DNA of 64,000 nucleotides from Mycolicibacterium bacteremicum (GCF_002086115.1 NZ_MVHJ01000004.1:62001-126000); one strand, 5' to 3'. Counted from the stretch's first letter, positions 27,805 through 37,326 are shown. Translations and numbers: made by a program. Notes: a model not told the origin generated them from the letters alone.

Positions 27805-29121
27805 CTATGCGGCGACCGGTCGGTCGGTCATGGTGCGGCGGTTATGGGAGCGCAGGTGTTCCGGTTCGGGCCCGGCCGGGTCGTGCGGGGGGATGAACCA
27901 GGGGTGACGGTCTCGGCCGAGGTGGACCCGCCAGCCACCGTGGTGGATCAGGGTATGGTGCAGCCGGCACAAGAGCACGCCGTTGTCGAGACTTGTTGTG
28001 CCGCCTTCGCTCCAGGGTTGGATGTGGTGGGCGTCGCACCAGGACACCGGCCGTACGCACCCCGGGTGCGCGCACCCACCGTCGCGGATGCCCAGGGCTT
28101 TTCGGATGGCCGGAGTGAACAGTCGCTCCGCCCGCCCGACGTCCAGCGGCACCCCGGTGTGGTCGACGATCACCTGAGTCAGTGTGGAGTCACACGCGAT
28201 CAGCTCCGCCGTAGCAGCACTGACGGGTCCACCGAATCCGAGCGAATCCACAGCCCTATCATCGGTTGTGGCGGGGCGAACGAGGGTGACGTGCGGCAAC
28301 ACCCCGCCGGACAGCGGCCGGTCCGAATGCGCCAGGTAGGTCCGCAGGATCTGCCCGAAGGCGTCCGCCCGTCGTTGCCCGATCGGCCGTGGGTCAGGTG
28401 AGCCGTCCGGCAGTGGCACCGGACGACACAACGGGTCCAACGCCGCGCAGAGTTCCTCCCCGGTATTCAGATCAAGGTCCAATGTGGCGGCGGTTCGTCC
28501 TTCGTCGGTCTGCGCCAGCGTCATCTCGTTGAGGTCGGCGTCCTCGGCGACCGGCACCGCCCGGGTCTCGGCCGGCTGCGCCCCGACTTTGTCGATGGCG
28601 ATCCCTCGGGCCTTCCGGGCGACCTCAGCCGGGGTGGTCTGGGTCATCAGCTTCGTCACCACACTCGACCGATCCTGTTCTGAGAGTTCGGTTCTGGCAT
28701 CGATATGCGCCACGCCTCTTCCGACGGCATCGGCGAACTCGATGCCGATCCCACCCAACCGCTGCGCCGTCGTCAGCGCCGGCAGCAGATGCGCGGCGCG
28801 CCCCACCCGCACGGCCCGTACCGCCGCACCGGGGGCCATCCCCAGCAGGGTCAGTAGATCGGTGCCGGTCTTGAGGTGCCGCCGGGCCGGGATCCCGGCC
28901 CGCTCCGCAGCGGCCACCGCCGATGCGATGACATGGTCGGCCAGGTTGCGCACGGTCACCGCCCCGGCCAGCACTGCCAGCAGCGGTTCCTCGTCGACAA
29001 TCCGCCGCGGACACTCCAAGAGGTGAAACAGCATCCGCCCCACATCATCTTCGGGCACATCCGCCGGGGTGAGGGCATCGATCAACTCATCAACAAAGCA
29101 CTCGAAACGGGTGGCGTCCAT
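27805..29121 (-). CDS. DUF222/13E12-family HNH endonuclease-like protein
   Basis: A 438-aa member of the mycobacterial 13E12 repeat family. An N-terminal DUF222 region (about 1-300) is followed by a C-terminal HNH nuclease domain. The zinc- and metal-binding pattern is visible: CAHPGC, WCDAHHIQPWSEGG, then NGVLLCRLHHTLIH (about 380-405). Such genes occur in many copies in mycobacteria and some sit in prophage-like elements. In M. tuberculosis several are LexA-controlled, and an SOS-like box lies upstream here. The biological role is not established. Confidence 0.88.
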   Translation of the reverse strand: MDATRFECFVDELIDALTPADVPEDDVGRMLFHLLECPRRIVDEEPLLAVLAGAVTVRNLADHVIASAVAAAERAGIPARRHLKTGTDLLTLLGMAPGAAVRAVRVGRAAHLLPALTTAQRLGGIGIEFADAVGRGVAHIDARTELSEQDRSSVVTKLMTQTTPAEVARKARGIAIDKVGAQPAETRAVPVAEDADLNEMTLAQTDEGRTAATLDLDLNTGEELCAALDPLCRPVPLPDGSPDPRPIGQRRADAFGQILRTYLAHSDRPLSGGVLPHVTLVRPATTDDRAVDSLGFGGPVSAATAELIACDSTLTQVIVDHTGVPLDVGRAERLFTPAIRKALGIRDGGCAHPGCVRPVSWCDAHHIQPWSEGGTTSLDNGVLLCRLHHTLIHHGGWRVHLGRDRHPWFIPPHDPAGPEPEHLRSHNRRTMTDRPVAA

Positions 29122-29277
29122 GATGGATACCGGCTTTCACACTCGGTGCCCGAGGGCACGATGAGGCAACACATGCCCGGCCCCGCAGGACCAGGCAACC
29201 TCGCCGCGACCGGGGCCACGGTCTGGCGCTCACCGGATGGAGATCGGGAGCGATGTTGCATTCGAACTTGTCCTCTA

Positions 29278-29293
29278 TCGTACATATGTTCGA
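29278..29293. promoter_or_regulatory. LexA (SOS) box upstream of the 13E12 gene
   Basis: TCGTAC-ATAT-GTTCGA differs at one position from the mycobacterial SOS consensus TCGAAC-N4-GTTCGA. It lies 157 bases before the HNH gene start. A second TTCGAA at 29261-29266 makes a wider inverted repeat (ATTCGAAC with GTTCGAAT at 29288-29295). Confidence 0.7.
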
Positions 29294-29359
29294 ATAGATG
29301 TGCAAGGAAATCTCGAGGCGTTCTCGGCGCCGATCGCCCGATGGCAGACGTGCCCGGGC

Positions 29360-30385
29360 TCAGGGGATCAGCTGTACCTTCAGGTGATCCCCATCGCGGG
29401 CCATGGCAGTGGCATACCCGGCGGCCGCCTCGTCCAACGGGATTGTGGTGGTGAAGATACCGTCGACATCGAGCCGGCCGGCCTGGAGCAGCGGGATCAG
29501 CGCGGGCCAGGTCTGCTGGACAGGGGCGGTGGTCAATCGGATGGTCAGGCTGCGGATCAGACAGCCCAGTGCGGGCAGCGGGTAGGGCTGCAGATCGTGC
29601 ACGCCGACGATCGACACCGTACCGCCGGTCCGGACGGTGTCGATGGCGTCGTTGATGGTGGTATCGGTGCCGACGGCATCGATGACGGCGTCCACGCCGA
29701 GGCCGCCGGTGGCTTCTCGAACAGCCTGTACCGCCGGGGGACTGATCGGAATGGCGCCCCATACGGCGGCGCGGTCGCGGCGGGTCTGCACCGGGTCGAC
29801 GGCGTATACGGTCGCGGCGCCGAGGGTCAGCGCGCTGCGCAGGGCGCACATGCCGACCGATCCCAACCCGATCACGGCAACGGTGCCGCCGATCGGGATG
29901 TCGGCGCGCAGCGCCGCCGCCCACCCGGTGGCCAGGTTGTCGGTGAGCAGCAGCGCCTGCTCGGTGGTGATGCCTTCGGGCATCTTCAGTAATTGGAAGT
30001 CCGCCGCCGGTACGGCGAGGAGTTCGGACTGCGCGCCGCCGAGCGCACCGGAGCCGAAGATCTGCGGGCCGAGCACGCAGCGGATGGGGTCATGGGTGGC
30101 GCATCCTGCGCACCGCCCGCACCCGGCGACCGAGGACACCAGCACGCGGTCGCCGACCGCGACATTGACCACATCCGAACCGGTTTCGACGACCGTGCCC
30201 ACCGCCTCATGGCCGAGCGCGACGGGATCGATGATCGGGTAGTGGCCCTCCAGAAAATGCAGATCGGACCCGCAGATCGCCGCCGACTCGACCGCGACGA
30301 TGGCGCCGTCGGCACCGGGCAGCACCGGGTCGGGGCGGGTGTCGACCCGCACCGTGCCCTCGGCATCGACCATTACTGAACGCAT
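29360..30385 (-). CDS. Zinc-containing alcohol dehydrogenase
   Basis: A 341-aa medium-chain dehydrogenase/reductase. Catalytic zinc ligands appear in AICGSDLH and GHEAVG; the structural-zinc loop has four cysteines (CGRCAGC ... C). The NAD(P)-binding fold starts at GTVAVIGLGSVGM. I prefer ATG 30385, which has a GGGAGG site at correct spacing; an in-frame ATG at 30391 would overlap the upstream stop as ATGA. It follows the Baeyer-Villiger monooxygenase gene in the same operon, so it may oxidise the alcohol or feed the ketone used by that enzyme. Confidence 0.88.
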   Translation of the reverse strand: MRSVMVDAEGTVRVDTRPDPVLPGADGAIVAVESAAICGSDLHFLEGHYPIIDPVALGHEAVGTVVETGSDVVNVAVGDRVLVSSVAGCGRCAGCATHDPIRCVLGPQIFGSGALGGAQSELLAVPAADFQLLKMPEGITTEQALLLTDNLATGWAAALRADIPIGGTVAVIGLGSVGMCALRSALTLGAATVYAVDPVQTRRDRAAVWGAIPISPPAVQAVREATGGLGVDAVIDAVGTDTTINDAIDTVRTGGTVSIVGVHDLQPYPLPALGCLIRSLTIRLTTAPVQQTWPALIPLLQAGRLDVDGIFTTTIPLDEAAAGYATAMARDGDHLKVQLIP

Positions 30386-30387
30386 GC

Positions 30388-32301
30388 TCATTCCTCCCGG
30401 AAGTCCGACCAGACGGGTTCGCGCACGGCGGCGTGATAGGTGCTCAGCCGCCACGGGCTGACGGTGTGGATCTCACCGTCGGCGTTCTTGAAGTAGGAGT
30501 GCGTGATCGAGGGGTGTGCCCAGACGGTCTTGCGGATCTCCTCCTGCGAACGCCGGTGCCACTCGGCGGTCGGCTCGGGCAGCGGTTCGATGGAGCGCAG
30601 CCCGGCGGTGATCAGATGTTCCAGGCAGTGGTTGATATAGCGCATCTGCAACTCGGAGTTCAGGATGAGGCTGCCGCCGTGCGCCAGGTGGGCGCCCGGA
30701 CCGTAGGTCATGAAGAAGTTGGGGAAGCCCGGCACGGTGATGCTGCGGTACGCGTACGGCCGGCTGCCCCAGACCTCGTGCAGGTCGAGGCCGTCGCGGC
30801 CGGTGACGGTGATCGGGAACAACACCTCGGTGGCGCGGAAACCGGTGGCGTAGACGATGATATCGGCGTCGTGGTGGACGCCGTCGGCGGTGACAACCGC
30901 CGTTTCGGTGATCCGTTCGACGGGGGTTCGGATGAGGTCGACGTTGTCGCGCTTGAGGGTGCTCAGCCAGCTGCCGTTGTCCTGCAGGGTGCGTTTACCG
31001 GTGGCGGGGTAATCGGGCAGGACCTTGGCCAGCAGCTCGGCATCATCGCCGACCTGGGTGGTGATCCAGTCGGTGAACATGATCCGGGCGATGGCGTTGA
31101 TCTCGCTGACCGCGTAGTTCTTCTCGTCGGACTGGTCCTCATAGTCGGGATCGACCAGCGCGGCGTCCAGTCCCTTGTCGGCACCGGGCCACAACAACAG
31201 AAAGCGGTACCAGCGGCCGTAGTAGGGGAGATGCTCCATGGCCCAGCGGACGCCGTCGGCGACGGGTTCGTGGTACATCGGGTTGGGGAACATCCACTGC
31301 GCAGTGCGCTGAAAGATGCTCAGGCTGTCGACCTTTGCTGCGATGGCCGGCGCGATCTGAAAGCCGCTGGCGCCGGCGCCGATCAGCGCGACGCGTTTGC
31401 CGGTGACATCGACACTGTGATCCCAGGCCGCCGAATGAAACGACGGACCGGCGAAGGTGTCGGCACCGGGGAAGTCGGGGATCTGTGGCCGGTTCAGCTG
31501 ACCCACCGCGGTGATGACGGCGTTGGCAGTGTACGTCTGGCCATCGCCGGTGGTGACCTGCCAGCGGTCGCCATCCCAGCTGACCGAGCGGACTTCGGTG
31601 CTGAACCTGATGTGCGGACCGAGGTCGTGGCGGGCGACCACGTCGGCGAAGTAGCGCCGCAGCTCGGGCTGTTCGGCGAAGAAGTGGTCCCAGTGATTGC
31701 TCGGTTCGAAGCTGTAACAGTAGAAGTGGTTGGCGATGTCTACGCGGGCGCCGGGATAGGAGTTCTCCCACCATGTTCCGCCGGGGCCGCTGTTCTTCTC
31801 CAGGATGGTGAAGCCGATACCGGCCTGCTTGAGCCGGACGCCGGCGAGCACACCGGATTCACCGCAACCGATCACGATGGCGTGGAAGTCTTGCGCGTCG
31901 TCGAGCTTCTGTGGTCGCCGCGGATCGACACCGTCGAGGTCGAGTTCCTCCAGTACGAGCGGCAGGTTGTCATCGCCGACGTGTTCGCAGGCGGCCCAGT
32001 CGAGCATCTCGCGGACCAACTCGGGTGACAGCGGTGCGGGGACCGGGCAGCCCGCGTCGCGGTAGACCGCGATCACGGGGAGGGCCTCGGCGCGGACGCG
32101 GGCCTTGTCCTCCTCGGACATGAAGCCCTGCACTTCGTTGAGGAACAGCCCGGCCTGCTTGTAGTCGCGGATGAAGCGTGGGTCGCCGGTGATGTGGACC
32201 AGCGACAGCAGCAGGGTGGGGATACTGACCTGCTCCAATGCCGCCGCGATATCGGCGTCGGCGGTATCGAAGGGCCGGCCGGCGTGGAAGCTGCGCGTCA
32301 C
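30388..32301 (-). CDS. Baeyer-Villiger-type flavin monooxygenase
   Basis: A 637-aa flavoprotein similar in layout to 4-hydroxyacetophenone monooxygenase: an additional N-terminal domain of about 135 residues, an FAD motif (IVIGCGESGVLAGVRL), the fingerprint FAGPSFHSAAWDHS, which fits the BVMO pattern F-x-G-x3-H-x3-W, and an NADPH-binding VALIGAGASG. It inserts oxygen next to a ketone to give an ester or lactone. The downstream alcohol dehydrogenase fits a ketone/alcohol degradation route. The substrate is not determinable from sequence. Confidence 0.87.
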   Translation of the reverse strand: MTRSFHAGRPFDTADADIAAALEQVSIPTLLLSLVHITGDPRFIRDYKQAGLFLNEVQGFMSEEDKARVRAEALPVIAVYRDAGCPVPAPLSPELVREMLDWAACEHVGDDNLPLVLEELDLDGVDPRRPQKLDDAQDFHAIVIGCGESGVLAGVRLKQAGIGFTILEKNSGPGGTWWENSYPGARVDIANHFYCYSFEPSNHWDHFFAEQPELRRYFADVVARHDLGPHIRFSTEVRSVSWDGDRWQVTTGDGQTYTANAVITAVGQLNRPQIPDFPGADTFAGPSFHSAAWDHSVDVTGKRVALIGAGASGFQIAPAIAAKVDSLSIFQRTAQWMFPNPMYHEPVADGVRWAMEHLPYYGRWYRFLLLWPGADKGLDAALVDPDYEDQSDEKNYAVSEINAIARIMFTDWITTQVGDDAELLAKVLPDYPATGKRTLQDNGSWLSTLKRDNVDLIRTPVERITETAVVTADGVHHDADIIVYATGFRATEVLFPITVTGRDGLDLHEVWGSRPYAYRSITVPGFPNFFMTYGPGAHLAHGGSLILNSELQMRYINHCLEHLITAGLRSIEPLPEPTAEWHRRSQEEIRKTVWAHPSITHSYFKNADGEIHTVSPWRLSTYHAAVREPVWSDFREE

Positions 32302-32625
32302 GGGTGGTTACGCTACGGTGCGTTGCGGAATGGAGCAAGGGGTGGGTGCGCGCAGTGTTTCTTGAACTGGCCGACTATCCCGGCAGCACAGCGCGCCGGG
32401 CAGCGCACGCTTTACCCTTTTCGCCGCGCGGCTTCTCGGGAAGTGGCGGGGCGTCTGGTGGATCGTGAACAGAGGTCACGGAACATGACGTCGCCGCGGC
32501 ATCTCTTCATCAAATCTTCACGGAAAGTCGAAGAGACTCATATCGGCGAGTCTGAGCCTGGAATGGCGGGTGCTGTCAGCAGCGCCCTGATGCGTTCTCT
32601 GATCAGTCGAGGAAGGGTGTGCCCG
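32302..32625. other. Intergenic region upstream of the DUF305 gene
   Basis: This 324-base gap separates the leftward monooxygenase from the rightward lipoprotein gene. An open frame continues through it but shows no signal, domain or ribosome site until 32626. The one structured element is the direct repeat at 32504-32520. Confidence 0.5.
32504..32520 (+). promoter_or_regulatory. Island direct repeat, site A (TCTTCA-N5-TCTTCA)
   Basis: Two identical TCTTCA hexamers, 11 bases apart start to start, sit 106 bases before the DUF305 lipoprotein start. The spacing of one helical turn is typical of OmpR-family response-regulator sites. Related repeats occur at 35313-35329 and 39516-39532. Confidence 0.55.
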
Positions 32626-33321
32626 ATGCAGCACAAAGTATTTGGATACGGGGTTATGGCGCTGATGGCGTCCGCCCTGCTGCTCAGTGCCTGTTCGAGC
32701 GGATCGACGACCAATGAGCCGGCGACCACGGCCACCTCGCCGTCGGCGGCGAGTTCGAGCACCACCACGGCAAAAGCCGATGCGCACAATGACGCCGACG
32801 TGGCATTCGCGCAAGGAATGATTCCTCATCACGAGCAGGCGGTGGAGATGAGCGACATGCTGCTGGGCAAGCAGGGTGTGGATCCTGCAGTGGTGGCGCT
32901 GGCCAGCACGATCAAAGCCGCGCAGGCATCGGAGATCGAGCAGATGCAGGGCTGGTTGCAGCAGTGGGGCGCGGCTATGCCTAGCACGAGCAGTCCGGGC
33001 ATGCCGGGGCACAACATGCCCGGACATTCCATGCCTAGCCACGATATGTCCGGCGGCGGGATGGGCGAGATGCCGGCGATGGGAGGCGGCGGGCACGGCA
33101 TGATGTCCGAAGAGGATATGGCCGCGTTGCAGAATGCACAGGGCGCCGAAGCCGGCAAGTTGTTCCTGGAACAGATGATCGAGCATCACGAGGGTGCGGT
33201 CACGATGGCCGAGCAGGAGATCGACGACGGCCAGTTCCCGGCCGCGGTGGACATGGCTCGCAGTATCGTGACGTCTCAGCAGGCCGAAATCGAGGATATG
33301 CGTGCACTGTTGGATCGGTAG
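32626..33321 (+). CDS. DUF305 lipoprotein with Met/His-rich linker
   Basis: A 231-aa exported lipoprotein. The signal peptide ends in the lipobox LLLSACSS. Two DUF305 halves, each with an HHE core (MIPHHEQAVEMS near residue 66; MIEHHEGAVTMAEQEI near 184), are joined by a linker about 40 residues long that repeats Met, His and Gly (PGMPGHNMPGHSMPSHDM). DUF305 proteins are often found with copper-resistance genes, and the linker would suit Cu(I) binding in the cell envelope. It precedes a convergent two-component system. ATG 32626 is chosen because it starts the signal peptide. Confidence 0.85.
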   Translation: MQHKVFGYGVMALMASALLLSACSSGSTTNEPATTATSPSAASSSTTTAKADAHNDADVAFAQGMIPHHEQAVEMSDMLLGKQGVDPAVVALASTIKAAQASEIEQMQGWLQQWGAAMPSTSSPGMPGHNMPGHSMPSHDMSGGGMGEMPAMGGGGHGMMSEEDMAALQNAQGAEAGKLFLEQMIEHHEGAVTMAEQEIDDGQFPAAVDMARSIVTSQQAEIEDMRALLDR

Positions 33322-33339
33322 AGGGTCCAGTCTGGGCCG

Positions 33340-34503
33340 TTAGCGATCGGCCTCCCGCGTGACGGGCGCATCGATACCTGACGCAACGGGTAGTTCGACG
33401 GTGAAGGTTGCGCCCCGCCCTGGTCCCGCACTGGTCACGTCGATGGTGCCCGAGTGTGCTTCGACCAGGGCCTTCGCGATCGCCAGGCCGAGGCCTGCGC
33501 CGCCATGTCCACGGTCGCGGGCGGCGTCCGCGCGGTAGAACCGTTCGAATATTCGGGGCAGGTGCTCTTCGGCGATCCCGTCGCCGTCGTCGGCCACGGT
33601 GACGATCACGCGGTCGTGGTGGTAGGCACAGCTGAGTTCGACGGTTCCTCCGGCGGGGGTGTGCAGCAAGGCGTTGTCGATGAGGTTCCCGAGTACCTGG
33701 GCCAGTCGTTGCTCGTCAGCCCACAACGCCGGCATCTCCCGGTGGTGGTTGAGTCGGAGGGCGACCCCTTTGGTGTCGTAGCGCTCCTTCGCGGCGGCGA
33801 TGCAGCGGCGTGCGACGTTGCCCATGTCGACCATGTTGGGTGACAACGTGAATGAGCTCTCCTCGGCTTTGGCCAGTGCGGCGACGTCATCGGAGAAGCG
33901 CACGAGGCGTCGGGTTTGGTCGCGCAGCATGGCCGCGGTGGCTGGGGTGAGGGTGCGCACGCCGTCTTCGATAGCTTCGATGTACGCCTCCAGCACGGCC
34001 ACCGGGGTTCGGATTTCGTGAGCCAGGTCGCCGAAGAGCCGTTGACGTGTCGAGTCGACCGTCTGCAGCCGCGATGCCATCTGGTTGAACGCCACGGCGA
34101 GCGCGTCGAAGTCCTCGCCGAGATTCGGCGGTGACACCCTGGTCTCGTAGTGACCTTTCGCGACGGCTTTGGCCGCCAATGCGACCTCGGTGACCGATCG
34201 CTGCAGGCGTCTGCTGACGTAGAAGCTGACGGCTAGAGCGACCAGCGCGGACATTGCCACCGCGACACCGATCGATATGACGGTCGCGTAGCCGTAGGCC
34301 TCTTCGGCGTGGACTTCCTCCATAGAATTGGCCGGTACCCCGGCCCGGTGTAGGTGCTCGCGAAAGAGTGGCGGTCCGACGATGGTGGCCACGGCGGTGG
34401 TGGTCAGCGCCCCGGTGATGACCACGATCGCCTGAGCCGCCAGTAGTCGCAGGCCGATGCCCGGTCGGCGGGATCGCTTCGCTGCCGGTGGGGGTGTCGT
34501 CAT
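33340..34503 (-). CDS. Sensor histidine kinase
   Basis: A 387-aa membrane kinase. TM1 spans about 17-43 and TM2 about 73-95, leaving a very short external loop of about 30 residues that contains two histidines (HLHRAG). HAMP follows, then the dimerisation helix with the phospho-accepting H162 (LFGDLAHEIRTP) and the ATP-binding N-box GNLIDNALLHTP and G-boxes. It starts one base inside the stop of the response regulator gene. The genes around it point to metal, probably copper, as the signal; this is inference. Confidence 0.9.
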   Translation of the reverse strand: MTTPPPAAKRSRRPGIGLRLLAAQAIVVITGALTTTAVATIVGPPLFREHLHRAGVPANSMEEVHAEEAYGYATVISIGVAVAMSALVALAVSFYVSRRLQRSVTEVALAAKAVAKGHYETRVSPPNLGEDFDALAVAFNQMASRLQTVDSTRQRLFGDLAHEIRTPVAVLEAYIEAIEDGVRTLTPATAAMLRDQTRRLVRFSDDVAALAKAEESSFTLSPNMVDMGNVARRCIAAAKERYDTKGVALRLNHHREMPALWADEQRLAQVLGNLIDNALLHTPAGGTVELSCAYHHDRVIVTVADDGDGIAEEHLPRIFERFYRADAARDRGHGGAGLGLAIAKALVEAHSGTIDVTSAGPGRGATFTVELPVASGIDAPVTREADR

Positions 34504-35252
34504 CACCCGGTGCCCATGCGATAACCCACGCCGCGCACGGTGGCGATGTAGCGCGGTTGGGTCGCGTCGTCGCCGAGTTTGCGGCGCAGGTGGCCGATGT
34601 GTACGTCGACGAGGTGTTCGTTGCCGACCCACGGGCCGTCACGCACGATTTCGAGGAGCTGGCGGCGGCTGAGCACGACACCTGGTCGACCCGACAGCGC
34701 CTCCAAGATGTCGAACTCGGTGCGGGTGAGCAGTATTGGGGCGTCGTCGACGCGTACCTCGCGAGCGTCGACGTCGATGCTCAGCACCCCGAACTGTCTG
34801 GGTGGTGTGGCCACGTGCTGGCCACCGGTCGCGGCCGGTGCACTGTGCAGGATGCGAGGGCGGCGCAGCATGGCCCGGATGCGGGCAACGAGTTCGCGGG
34901 GGCTGAACGGTTTGGTGATGTAGTCGTCGGCCCCGACGGTAAGGCCGACGACGGTGTCGATCTCGGCGTCGCGGGCGGTCAGCATCACGACGTAGGCATC
35001 CGAGAAGGTCCGCAGCTGCCGGCAGACCTCAAGACCGTCGATGCCGGGCAAACCCAGGTCAAGGATGACGACGTCGGGATCGAACTCGCGGGCGACAGTG
35101 ATGGCGTCGAGACCGTTGTCGGCGACGATGGCCTCGAACTGCTCACGCTCCAAGTAGCTGGCGACGACTTCGGCCAGCGGCACCTCGTCGTCGATGACGA
35201 GTGCTCGGTAGCCCTTTGCGGACGCCGCGGACGGCCCTGCGGGGTGCTCCAT
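34503..35252 (-). CDS. OmpR-family response regulator
   Basis: A 249-aa regulator with a receiver domain (acidic pair D21-D22, phospho-acceptor D65 in VVILDLGLPG, switch lysine in YITKPFSPREL) and an OmpR/PhoB winged helix (RTEFDILEALSGRPG ... HIGHLRRKLGD ... VRGVGYRM). ATG 35252 is used because residues upstream are unrelated to the family. Its stop overlaps the kinase start by one base. It is divergent from lpqS. The direct repeats at three intergenic sites of this island are candidate binding sites. Confidence 0.92.
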   Translation of the reverse strand: MEHPAGPSAASAKGYRALVIDDEVPLAEVVASYLEREQFEAIVADNGLDAITVAREFDPDVVILDLGLPGIDGLEVCRQLRTFSDAYVVMLTARDAEIDTVVGLTVGADDYITKPFSPRELVARIRAMLRRPRILHSAPAATGGQHVATPPRQFGVLSIDVDAREVRVDDAPILLTRTEFDILEALSGRPGVVLSRRQLLEIVRDGPWVGNEHLVDVHIGHLRRKLGDDATQPRYIATVRGVGYRMGTG

Positions 35253-35689
35253 GAGTCCTATGGTGCCTGCCCGTGAGCGGTTTGAGTGGGCCCTGAGTGC
35301 GCCTGGGAGCGATCTTGAGCGGATCTTCATACAACACTTATCGAATCCGAAGCTGTCCTCGCCACGCTGGGATGAGTGCTGCATCCAGCTGCGTGCGCCG
35401 CGCACTGATCTCAGCAAACGGTTTACCGCGCCACGCCAGGGGATGGTTGCAACGATCATCTACGGACTGAAACCGTAGATGACCAGGCGCACTGTGAGCG
35501 CGGAGACGTTCCGGTACGAGTTCAATATGCAACGAAAGTGGCTGCGATGTCGTCATTTCCAGGAAGGCGGGACGTTTTGAGATAGTCGTAGTCGGTGGCA
35601 TGTCGCAGCGTCTTCGGCAGATCACAGTCCGGTGTCGACTCCGCGGGGACGTGGCCAGGGTCAGAAGCGCTGTTACAGTTGGCAACATT
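35253..35689. other. Divergent promoter region between the two-component system and lpqS
   Basis: This 437-base gap holds no convincing gene. It contains the direct repeat at 35313-35329 and a series of TGAG tetramers at 35274, 35283, 35294 and 35316, spaced close to multiples of one helical turn. A -10-like TACAGT at 35674-35679 is placed for a leaderless lpqS transcript. Confidence 0.5.
35313..35329 (+). promoter_or_regulatory. Island direct repeat, site C (TCTTGA-N5-TCTTCA)
   Basis: Same 6-5-6 layout and 11-base period as site A with one mismatch. It lies 61 bases from the response-regulator start codon and in the shared promoter region with lpqS, suiting autoregulation. Confidence 0.5.
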
Positions 35690-36109
35690 GTGGGCATCTC
35701 CGGCGTGATCTCCTCGTGGCGACGACGAGCAGTCGTGGCCGCGGCAATCGCGTTTCTGATCGCGATCGTCGGGGCGGAATCCGCACTGGTCGGTGTGCAG
35801 TCTGCGCCAGATCAGCACGGACCGCATGCGCTGATCGCACACGGCGCCGATGCCGCAATGCTGATCGCTGTCGAACATCCGCATGTGTCGCGCGGCGGCA
35901 CCCCGCCCGCGCCGGACGCCGTCGCCGAAGCAGTACTGCCACGGGCGACCATGACGGTGCTGATGCTTGCGCTGGTGGCGTTTCTCCTGAGTGTCCCGGC
36001 GTTGTGGCGCCACCGGGTGACAGCGACGCCTCGCGGCCCTCCGCGACCGAGGTCGCACACGTTGTCGGGGCGAGACGTTCTCGCTCAGTCCTGCATCGCG
36101 CGCCGCTGA
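35690..36109 (+). CDS. lpqS: LpqS-like envelope protein
   Basis: A 139-aa membrane-anchored protein. One N-terminal hydrophobic span follows an arginine-rich stretch, a second span lies near residue 95, and the C-terminus [13 protein letters not shown] resembles the end of M. tuberculosis LpqS, a member of the copper-responsive RicR regulon. Several histidines in the middle could bind metal. The GTG at 35690 is my choice, given the -10-like hexamer just upstream; a start at 35600 is possible. cysK2 and an MFS gene follow exactly as Rv0848 and Rv0849 follow lpqS (Rv0847). Confidence 0.7.
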   Translation: MGISGVISSWRRRAVVAAAIAFLIAIVGAESALVGVQSAPDQHGPHALIAHGADAAMLIAVEHPHVSRGGTPPAPDAVAEAVLPRATMTVLMLALVAFLLSVPALWRHRVTATPRGPPRPRSHTLSGRDVLAQSCIARR

Positions 36110-36213
36110 TCGGTCAGCGCCAGGTGATGTCCTCCCTCGGAGGGCCGCCGGTGCCTGCTGTCCGTCATCAGCTGCCGCGCCCGGTCGCGGCGTCACAGAA
36201 GCGACATCTCACG

Positions 36214-37326
36214 ATGAACCATGTCCTGTCCAACCACTCGGCCGGTACGGTCCCGTTACCTGGGACGCCCGACCTGGGCCGATATGAGCGGCCCGCCACC
36301 ATGGTCGGCCAGACTCCGGTCTTACGCATCACCGAACCCTTCACGACCCTCGGACGCGGCTTCTGGGCCAAACTCGAAGGATTCAACCCCGGTGGGATGA
36401 AAGATCGTCCCGCGTTGCACATGGTCGCCCGGGCCCGCGCCAACGGCTCCTTGTCCCCGGGCGCGCGGATTGTCGAATCCACCAGCGGCACTCTTGGTTT
36501 GGGTCTCGCGCTGGCCGGAATGGTCTACGGTCACCCGATCACATTGGTCACCGACCCGGGGCTGGAGCCGATAATCCAGAACATGCTCACTGCATACGGC
36601 GCTCAGGTCGAGGTGGTCTCCGAGCCCCACCCCGAGGGGGGATGGCAGCAGGCCCGCAAGGATCGCGTGGCGCAGATCGTGGCATCTGATCCAAGCGCCT
36701 GGCATCCCGACCAGTACAGCAATCCGCACAACGTCGAGGCCTACCGTGGGTTGGCACTCGAGCTGCACCAGCAACTCGGACCGGTGGATGTGCTGGTGTG
36801 CTCGGTTGGGACCGGAGGGCATTCGGCGGGCGTGGCACGCGTGCTGCGTGAGTTCAATCCACAGATGACGTTGATCGGCGTCGACACCGTGGGCTCGACC
36901 ATCTTCGGCCAGCCGGCCGGCACCCGGCTGATGCGCGGACTGGGCTCGAGTATCTATCCCGGCAACGTCGATTACGGCGCCTTCAGCGAGGTGCACTGGG
37001 TGGCACCGCAAGAAGCCGTGTGGTCGTGCCGCACACTGGCTGCCACGCATTACGCGAGCGGTGGCTGGAGTGTCGGTGCGGTCGCGTTGGTTGCCGGCTG
37101 GGCCGCGCGTACCCGACCCAGTGGCGCGACGGTCGCCGCGGTGTTCCCCGACGGTCCCCAGCGATACTTCGACACCGTGTACAACGACGAGTACTGCCGA
37201 GCCCACGGCCTGCTCGGTGCCGCGCCTCCGCTGCAGCCGGCCACCATCGACGATCCGCTGTCGCAGGTGGTGACGTCGTGGACCCGGTGCGCGCAGGTCG
37301 TCGACCCCATGGCGGTGAGTCGCTGA
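36214..37326 (+). CDS. cysK2: CysK2-type PLP-dependent S-sulfocysteine synthase
   Basis: A 370-aa fold-type II PLP enzyme, the length of Rv0848. K63 in [13 protein letters not shown] is the Schiff-base lysine; [15 protein letters not shown] is the substrate loop and [14 protein letters not shown] binds the PLP phosphate. In M. tuberculosis CysK2 makes S-sulfocysteine from O-phosphoserine and thiosulfate (established knowledge). A long in-frame extension upstream overlaps lpqS in another frame and was rejected in favour of ATG 36214. The MFS gene overlaps its stop by one base, suggesting the product or a related thiol is exported or that the pair defends against copper or oxidants. Confidence 0.9.
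   Translation: MNHVLSNHSAGTVPLPGTPDLGRYERPATMVGQTPVLRITEPFTTLGRGFWAKLEGFNPGGMKDRPALHMVARARANGSLSPGARIVESTSGTLGLGLALAGMVYGHPITLVTDPGLEPIIQNMLTAYGAQVEVVSEPHPEGGWQQARKDRVAQIVASDPSAWHPDQYSNPHNVEAYRGLALELHQQLGPVDVLVCSVGTGGHSAGVARVLREFNPQMTLIGVDTVGSTIFGQPAGTRLMRGLGSSIYPGNVDYGAFSEVHWVAPQEAVWSCRTLAATHYASGGWSVGAVALVAGWAARTRPSGATVAAVFPDGPQRYFDTVYNDEYCRAHGLLGAAPPLQPATIDDPLSQVVTSWTRCAQVVDPMAVSR

Noticed and set aside
27805..29121. 13E12 HNH gene as evidence of a prophage or mobile element
   Set aside because: No integrase, phage gene, att-like repeat or change in base composition surrounds it; these genes are common chromosomal repeats in mycobacteria.
33001..33120. Met/His/Gly-rich segment considered as a tandem DNA repeat or CRISPR-like array
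   Set aside because: The repetition is at the protein level within the DUF305 gene; units are short, imperfect and in frame.
35274..35319. TGAG tetramers spaced about one helical turn as a separate regulator site
   Set aside because: Four-base matches are too short in GC-rich DNA; the longer direct repeat in the same region is a better candidate.
35632..37326. A 564-codon frame that would fuse an extra N-terminus to CysK2
   Set aside because: The added part overlaps lpqS in a different frame and shows no domain; starting at 36214 gives the expected CysK2 length.
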